NCBI GenBank assembly: GCA_002314525.1
Contig: DCGE01000001.1
Coordinates: 1-21,035 of the forward strand
Direction: 5' to 3'
Source: Prevotellaceae bacterium UBA1786
Lineage (GTDB): Bacteria > Bacteroidota > Bacteroidia > Bacteroidales > Bacteroidaceae
DNA: 21,035 bases
Each line of letters starts with the position of its first letter. Position 1 is the stretch's first letter. A program made the translations under genes and the position numbers. Shown here piece by piece: positions 16,801-21,035 of this stretch. The notes beneath the pieces were generated by a model. That model searched no databases. It was not told the origin of the DNA and saw nothing but the letters and a program-made list of their open reading frames with translations.

Positions 16801-17916
16801 ATTGTCTGACTGATGTTTTGCGTAGCTGCTGAACCTGTTGGGAATCTCACTGAAATAATGTACTCCATCATAGAAAGAAGTCGTCCACAATCCCCCTTCG
16901 CTATCCGTCATTATGTCGTAGATGAAATGGGGGGATGCTATGTTCGGAAGGAGTAGGTTGGATGTTGCAGGAAATGGTGACAGAATTCCGGTTGCAGGGT
17001 TATAGGAGAACAATCCGTTATCACTGCCTATCAGTATGCAATCGGGTGACAACTCATGGAGAGCATGGATATGGATGGCATCTGGTAAATCGGTGGCAAG
17101 CGTGAAGGATATGGGGGTGTTAATTGACAGATTCCGGTTCTTTGGACATTGTAGGCGAAGTAGTCCGTCATTCCATGTTCCTAACCAATATGTACCATCC
17201 TTGGTCTGGAGCATGGAGATGGAAAAGATATTGATATCCGATAGATTTTCTATCTGGATGGGTTCAAAACTATTACGAGAATGGTCAAGCCAAAGAAGAG
17301 GACTTTCGGCAATGCCAGATGTGCGCGTTAGAGCCCATATCTGATTGTCGTTGTCAACATATACCTTCATGACGTTCGTTGCCTTTGCCTTGCAGTGTAT
17401 AAGCCGGCGAGCCGCAGGATCGTATGAGAAGACGCCATTGCCATCGGTACCTATATAGATTGTAGCATCCTTGGAGACTGCCAATGATGTGATCATCCTT
17501 AAGACGGAAGAATCGTCCTGAGCCTTTGCGGTAAGTTGTTTGAACCGCCCAGTTTGGAACCCGTAAACCCAGACTCCGCTGTTTGTACCGACAAACAACT
17601 CGTCACCGAAAGGCAACAAGGCCGTAACATACTGCGAGGCATCAGGTGTAGGCATCAAGAGCCTTTTTATGGAAACACCATCATAGCAGCAGAGTCCATA
17701 GTCAGTTCCGAACCAGATGAAGCCATATCTGTCCTGAGCAATATGACGAACTGTGTTCGACGGCAATCCATTACTGATAGTGATATTATGGGCAAGTGTG
17801 TAGTTGTGTATGTCCGCTGCCCTGAGACAGAGAGAGGACATGACAAGAAAAATGAAAAGCAAGGATTTTGAGAATCCCACTCGGACTTTCATTGAGACTA
17901 TAGATTCTTTACCCAT
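13876..17916 (-). CDS. Hybrid two-component system regulator (HTCS): periplasmic propeller sensor, histidine kinase, receiver and AraC DNA-binding domain
   Basis: One 1346-residue protein contains a whole signalling pathway. After a signal sequence ending about LRA (Met9, at 17892, is a likely alternative start), residues 35-700 form two-component regulator propeller repeats (WFGTDYGL, WIGTYSNGLY, WFCTHGQGVW), followed by a Y_Y_Y domain (about 720-784) and a membrane helix (789-807). HisKA has phospho-acceptor His846 (IAHEIRTP); the ATPase shows NARKYT, DDGMGI and GTGIGLSIVKN. The receiver has phospho-acceptor Asp1146 (SDWMMPDMDG) and the C-terminal 100 residues are an AraC-type HTH ending FGVKPSEY. 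Such proteins bind a glycan breakdown product in the periplasm and activate a polysaccharide utilisation locus. It lies 17 bases after the HELGH protein gene and downstream of the GH127-like gene, so an arabinose-containing ligand is a reasonable guess. Confidence 0.96.
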   Translation of the reverse strand: MGKESIVSMKVRVGFSKSLLFIFLVMSSLCLRAADIHNYTLAHNITISNGLPSNTVRHIAQDRYGFIWFGTDYGLCCYDGVSIKRLLMPTPDASQYVTALLPFGDELFVGTNSGVWVYGFQTGRFKQLTAKAQDDSSVLRMITSLAVSKDATIYIGTDGNGVFSYDPAARRLIHCKAKATNVMKVYVDNDNQIWALTRTSGIAESPLLWLDHSRNSFEPIQIENLSDINIFSISMLQTKDGTYWLGTWNDGLLRLQCPKNRNLSINTPISFTLATDLPDAIHIHALHELSPDCILIGSDNGLFSYNPATGILSPFPATSNLLLPNIASPHFIYDIMTDSEGGLWTTSFYDGVHYFSEIPNRFSSYAKHQSDNSLTGNVINHFCEDARGQVWIASDDGGLNLFLPSTHQFADFANRQLLGSLNVHALSIDGDNLWIGTYSNGLYLMETQTGILHHRTDVGGESSAYSILLDSHGNHWIGTMNDVFLLNDFGSTPLIHKQLGALVIDIDEDAQGDVWFCTHGQGVWRYTPGCKRWLQYFPGRKDKADKFTGTEINCINIDGGNRIYVAAGNRIYLYDTSSDSFVEQELEDNLSDISAVIEDQGRLWLTTSTELISYRQGESLIRYGEGDGVLCGQFMPNAVMRAADGQLFFGSTHGFAYFYPHSIHPNKHAFPVYITKVEIFDRDIEDIQDNGSITMPFLKEVRLSHDDNMLTIHFAGLSYVSPSMNRYAYMLEDFDKKWNYTTGEGKAVYTNLSPGTYTFRVKAANNDGVWSDQEAELLITITPPFWWNPFAWLFYLLVIVAGGFLYLRRWKRQQEERHRLEMNELDAKRQSEVRDVQLRFYTTIAHEIRTPVSLITAPMEALFEKLNGNPIAPISEYRDMLQVVYRNANRLLELVNQLLDFNKVQQGQYVHFDLCNIHKLIRGVTDRFVPTLQQQNIAFVLNLPDEQLSAIVDYEAITKVVSNLMTNARKYTRSQISLTVSSDAEQFSIIVEDDGMGIHQSDMKRIFTPFFQARNNKPGTGIGLSIVKNIVDAHHGEINVESEEGKGSKFVITLPLRQNDVTIGDTETRLEDNHEKAQSEESAEGEVAWNTPDDGTPILLIVEDDYDMLHFLTDNFRSSYTVITAENGKKGLEQVRRNNVTIIISDWMMPDMDGREFCQRIRSDAMTSHIPFVMLTARTDADSKAEGMECGADMYIEKPFSIKYLNACIKNILGMRRLLFEKFSASVETKISDIAPTPVDNTFLQRINEIIEENVSNPDFSMNTLAREMGISRSSLFSKIKGITNATPNEMLMVVRLRKAAVLLIDGRYRVNEVCYMVGFNNPSYFTKCFQKQFGVKPSEYCNGGS

Positions 17917-17933
17917 AACGATACAACGGCGAC

Positions 17934-19205
17934 TTACTTGACTGTTGCCCCCTTGAACTTCACCTCGTACGGATACTGACGATTAGGAGAGCTGTCATGC
18001 CAACTCAGTATCTTATGTTCAAGTGGTGCACCCATGACGACAAGAAAGAGCCGTCCTCCAGTATGGTCGGAAGGCAGGGCTATTGATATCTTACCCTTGG
18101 ATGCAGGCTTGCCATATATAGCCTTACCGTCCTCGTTGATGAATACGAATGAATAGCGGATAGTAGTTTTGGTGTTAATATCTGCAGATACACTCTTGAC
18201 TTTCGGTTCAATATTCAGAGCTATTGTATTGAAGCCATAGTCCTCTGGTATGTTCTTGTCGGAAGGCTTGTACCAACCCTTCTTTGCAGATGGTTCTATG
18301 ACGGACTCGAAAGTACCGGCATATTGGCGTGTCTCGTTGTAGGCATGTCCGAGATCAAGATTCACCATGTGCTGACAACAGTCGAACATCTCATCGCAGA
18401 ACTGTTGCTGTGATACATTGTACAGTTGCTTATAGGTTATGACCGGGTCATCGCCTCTCTTGCCATTTCGGTATAGGTCGGCTATGGAAGCCAGTCCGTG
18501 CTTCTGTGCCCAATACTGGAGGACGTATGGAGAACGATAGATATTCTCGCCATCAAGGAATGCCTTATGGGCGTTACGACGGAAAGCCTCAAAGTGGTAG
18601 TTTTCGTCCTTGAGCCAGTCGGGGTTCACCCTCCACAGCATCCACTGGCTCGTCATCTCGTAGAAACCAGAGCCACCCCAGGCGTCACTTATGCCGTCGG
18701 CAACAATCTGGAACTGGAAGGAATGACCTAACTCATGGGCCATACAGTTCAGTTTCTTGTCCTGTATGCGATTAGGAGCAACCCACAGGGCACCGATGAA
18801 ATCATCGTATGTACCACCGTATGCAGTGCCGTCAAGGGAATAGTTGAGCATCACCATCATCTTGTACTTGTCTGCCTTGGAACCCGGTCTGATGAACTGG
18901 AGTGAGTCGCGGAAGTATGTGTAGAAATACTCGAGCCGCTCATATAGGTTCTGGGTGTTCACAGCCATCTGACGGCCGTCGAGCTGAGGAGGATTCGAGA
19001 GATCATATCCAAAGCCTTTTTCCCAGAAGATGACGAGGTTCTCTGTCTGCAATGAACGATGCCAGCTCCACGGACTGTTGTCGTCGGAGAGATTATAGCA
19101 CTTCAGTGAATCAGGCAGGAATACTTGCTTTGGGGTTTGCTGAGCCCAAAGACTTAAACTGCAAACCGAGAAAAGAATGATAACAGATAATGATGTATGC
19201 TTCAT
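17934..19205 (-). CDS. Secreted HELGH-motif putative metallopeptidase (DUF6055-like)
   Basis: A 423-residue exported protein; the signal peptide ends SLWA with Gln22 at +1. The segment SLQTENLVIFWEKGFG (51-66) and the overall layout resemble the Bacteroidetes DUF6055 family, from memory. A clear zinc-metallopeptidase motif HELGH lies at 157-161 (MAHELGHSFQFQ), with Glu183 (GSGFYEM) 22 residues after the second His as a candidate third ligand in gluzincin style. The region after about 320 is strand-rich and may be an Ig-like domain (VKSVSADINTKTTIRYSFVF). No activity is established that I know of. Its place between a GH127-like enzyme and an HTCS suggests a role in attacking a glycoprotein or proteoglycan, for example an arabinosylated plant wall protein; this is inference. 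Confidence 0.8.
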   Translation of the reverse strand: MKHTSLSVIILFSVCSLSLWAQQTPKQVFLPDSLKCYNLSDDNSPWSWHRSLQTENLVIFWEKGFGYDLSNPPQLDGRQMAVNTQNLYERLEYFYTYFRDSLQFIRPGSKADKYKMMVMLNYSLDGTAYGGTYDDFIGALWVAPNRIQDKKLNCMAHELGHSFQFQIVADGISDAWGGSGFYEMTSQWMLWRVNPDWLKDENYHFEAFRRNAHKAFLDGENIYRSPYVLQYWAQKHGLASIADLYRNGKRGDDPVITYKQLYNVSQQQFCDEMFDCCQHMVNLDLGHAYNETRQYAGTFESVIEPSAKKGWYKPSDKNIPEDYGFNTIALNIEPKVKSVSADINTKTTIRYSFVFINEDGKAIYGKPASKGKISIALPSDHTGGRLFLVVMGAPLEHKILSWHDSSPNRQYPYEVKFKGATVK

Positions 19206-19241
19206 GTCGCAATAAAAATTGTAAATGGTAAAATATCTGTT

Positions 19242-21035
19242 TTATCGTAGTCCTTTAACTGCTTTGACTATCATGTCCTTGGTACCGCTACCGTCGTTGA
19301 CATAGCGGACTACCATGCGGGCATAGTTCAGAGCCTCACGTTTCTCAGGTGTTCTGGCACCATTGGTGCGGGTGTCCTCGATGAGGGCGAGAAGTTCCTT
19401 GAGGTCCTCCGGTTCTGCGAGGTTGCCCGGACGCATTCCGACAATCGCTACATTGAGGGAGGAAGCAGCAAAGTCAACATCCGTCTGGCTCAGACCATGC
19501 TTCTTCTGTTTCTTGTCCGATACCTTCCGGAGGATGTCTTCAGCCGCAGTCATCTTGTCGAGCATTCGCTTGTAACCATTCTCTGCCCACGGTGCGAACT
19601 CTGGAACCTTCACACTCATTGCCTCCCATTTTTCCTGGGCATCCTTGCGCTCCTGAGCCATCTGGATGGTTTGTTGCAATGATGATGTGTTGAGTTTGCC
19701 GTTTGACTTAGCCTTCTTGCTGCCAGAAGGAATGTCCAGTCGCAAGTAGTGGGTGGTCCTGTCGAGTGCGGTATAGTCAGGTACGAAGTTCCTGCCATTG
19801 ACTGAGAGGGTATATGTACTGCCCTTGTTCGCTTGTACGTCATTCAGGTTTGCATCCAGCGTCATTGAAGCCTCATCCCATGTATGGATGTCAGGCGAGG
19901 TCATGACCAATGGGCCGTACATCAATGTACCCATCCACTGAGGAGCGAAAGGAGTGTTCCCGCTGCCGTCCTGTTCTGTCACAGCCATATCCATCTTGTC
20001 AGGACCATAGTTGATATGCTTAGTGAACGGCATGAAGACCTCAACCACATCTTCCTTGCTCCATCGGCGGGCAGGAATTTCCACATACGAACATGGTTGG
20101 TATGACTTGGCAAGGCTCTTACCGTTGAGTTTTATGTCAAAACCGGAAGTTGCCCAGTACGGCACACGCAACTTCAGTGTGAAGACAGCTCCATCGGCTT
20201 TCGCCCGAGGAAGTGAGAATGTCAGCTTGCTGTATTCTGCAGGCCATTCGCAGGCTTGTCTGACTGTAATGCCATTCCATTGCGCCTCAGTCGGGATATA
20301 GAGTCCAACCCATAACGTGTTGTCATTTGCGAAGTAGGCTGCCTCCTGGTATTTTACGTGGTTTTCGGCACCAGTCCCACCACAGCATGACTCCTGTGGA
20401 GTGTGGTTGCCGAAAGACTTCGACGCGTTCAAGCCGACGGCATACTGATATGTGACACTGTATTCCTCTGGATTGAGCGAGCCGATAATCTGGTTATAGA
20501 GCACACGTTCGTAGTAGTCCATGTAACGGGCATCGTCGGGATTGTAGCAGTTCAGGTCTTTGGTCAGCTTTGCAAGGTTGTAGGCACAGCAGGTCTCGTT
20601 GATTTCGGGATTCGGGATATGACGTCCCATTCCGCCTGACATCATATTGGTATTCATGCTGGCTATCTGTGTATAAGGCTGACGCCACATCTCACCATTG
20701 CCCACACCTCCCATAGCATAGACATAGCGCCCCATCATCATGTCCCAGAAATTGGTGGCGAGATTGTAGTAATAGGCATTTCCATTGCTCCTGTAGGAAC
20801 GCAATGCTCCTATTATCATCGGGATATGCTGGTTGGCGTGACGTGTGCGTACATTGTCTATATTATTTGCTACAGGATTGAAGAAAGCAGGAGAGTCGAA
20901 ATAGCTTGCTGCCTCAAGTAGCCTGCTGCTATCGGTCTTGTCAGTCACCATCTCCGAAAGACGGCTCAGGGCCTCAGCCATGCCACCTACCTCACCTGCG
21001 ATATACATGTTCCACATCTCGTAGCGGTTACCTGG
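19242..21035 (-). CDS. GH127-like beta-L-arabinofuranosidase (5' end outside window)
   Basis: The frame stays open to the window edge (PGNRYE precedes the first in-frame Met at 21015-21017), so the N-terminus and any signal peptide are missing. The visible 597 residues carry the features of the DUF1680/GH127 fold. These are an alpha/alpha barrel segment, ETC at 141-143 (NETCCAYNL) and the Cys211-Cys212 pair (QESCCGGTG), counted from that Met. These correspond to the Glu, Cys, Cys-Cys zinc cluster of characterised GH127 enzymes, in which one Cys is the nucleophile. A beta-sandwich follows (LKLRVPYWATSGFDIKLNG). The last about 150 residues are helical, charged and not part of the usual core. 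Its substrate is probably beta-L-arabinofuranose on plant glycans; related families such as GH146 cannot be excluded. It is the first visible gene of a set with the HELGH protein and HTCS. Confidence 0.88.
   Translation of the reverse strand, partial: PGNRYEMWNMYIAGEVGGMAEALSRLSEMVTDKTDSSRLLEAASYFDSPAFFNPVANNIDNVRTRHANQHIPMIIGALRSYRSNGNAYYYNLATNFWDMMMGRYVYAMGGVGNGEMWRQPYTQIASMNTNMMSGGMGRHIPNPEINETCCAYNLAKLTKDLNCYNPDDARYMDYYERVLYNQIIGSLNPEEYSVTYQYAVGLNASKSFGNHTPQESCCGGTGAENHVKYQEAAYFANDNTLWVGLYIPTEAQWNGITVRQACEWPAEYSKLTFSLPRAKADGAVFTLKLRVPYWATSGFDIKLNGKSLAKSYQPCSYVEIPARRWSKEDVVEVFMPFTKHINYGPDKMDMAVTEQDGSGNTPFAPQWMGTLMYGPLVMTSPDIHTWDEASMTLDANLNDVQANKGSTYTLSVNGRNFVPDYTALDRTTHYLRLDIPSGSKKAKSNGKLNTSSLQQTIQMAQERKDAQEKWEAMSVKVPEFAPWAENGYKRMLDKMTAAEDILRKVSDKKQKKHGLSQTDVDFAASSLNVAIVGMRPGNLAEPEDLKELLALIEDTRTNGARTPEKREALNYARMVVRYVNDGSGTKDMIVKAVKGLR

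Noticed and set aside
21015..21017. ATG as the true start of the GH127-like gene
   Set aside because: The frame is open to the window edge and the barrel's N-terminal part is missing, so the gene begins outside the window.

Overview
The window looks like the chromosome of a Bacteroidales bacterium, most likely Prevotella or a close relative. The evidence is a full-length hybrid two-component system (HTCS), a surface protein with a GEVED domain and a Prevotella-like C-terminal tail, an animal-type (M28) glutaminyl cyclase, Bacteroidetes-type promoters (TTTG-N19-TAnnTTTG) with no clear Shine-Dalgarno sites, and several carbohydrate-active exported enzymes. No rRNA, tRNA, CRISPR, phage or transposase gene is visible, and no SusC/SusD pair lies inside the window.

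Layout. (1) Bases 1-126 hold the last 41 codons of a plus-strand gene, apparently ending in a membrane helix. (2) Bases 117-306 are a degenerate 22-bp tandem repeat array that changes orientation in its middle and fills the space between two convergent genes. (3) Bases 308-5195 are a tight minus-strand set, probably one operon: dGTPase, serine-type sulfatase, GEVED surface protein. A near-perfect promoter sits only 4 bases before the dGTPase start codon. (4) Bases 5196-5753 are a divergent intergenic region with a 379-bp imperfect palindrome (5311-5689) between two promoters. (5) Bases 5754-13856 are eight closely packed plus-strand genes: exported GH20 beta-hexosaminidase, a cytoplasmic C26 gamma-glutamyl hydrolase/M19 dipeptidase fusion with a TTG start, lipoprotein glutaminyl cyclase, OmpH/Skp chaperone, glutamate racemase, CPBP membrane protease, LOG phosphoribohydrolase and PfkB sugar kinase. 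(6) Bases 13876-21035 are a minus-strand set: GH127-like beta-L-arabinofuranosidase (5' end outside the window), a secreted HELGH metallopeptidase-like protein, and an HTCS regulator.

How they may work together. The right-hand set looks like the regulatory end of a polysaccharide utilisation locus that senses and digests an arabinose-containing glycan. The middle operon has an envelope theme: amino-sugar release, gamma-glutamyl and dipeptide hydrolysis, D-glutamate supply, outer-membrane protein chaperoning and N-terminal pyroglutamate formation. Three of the exported proteins in this window (sulfatase, OmpH/Skp, HELGH protein) have Gln as the first residue after the predicted signal peptidase cut, which is the substrate the glutaminyl cyclase would need. 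The two repeat structures and the C26-M19 fusion are the parts most worth a second look.
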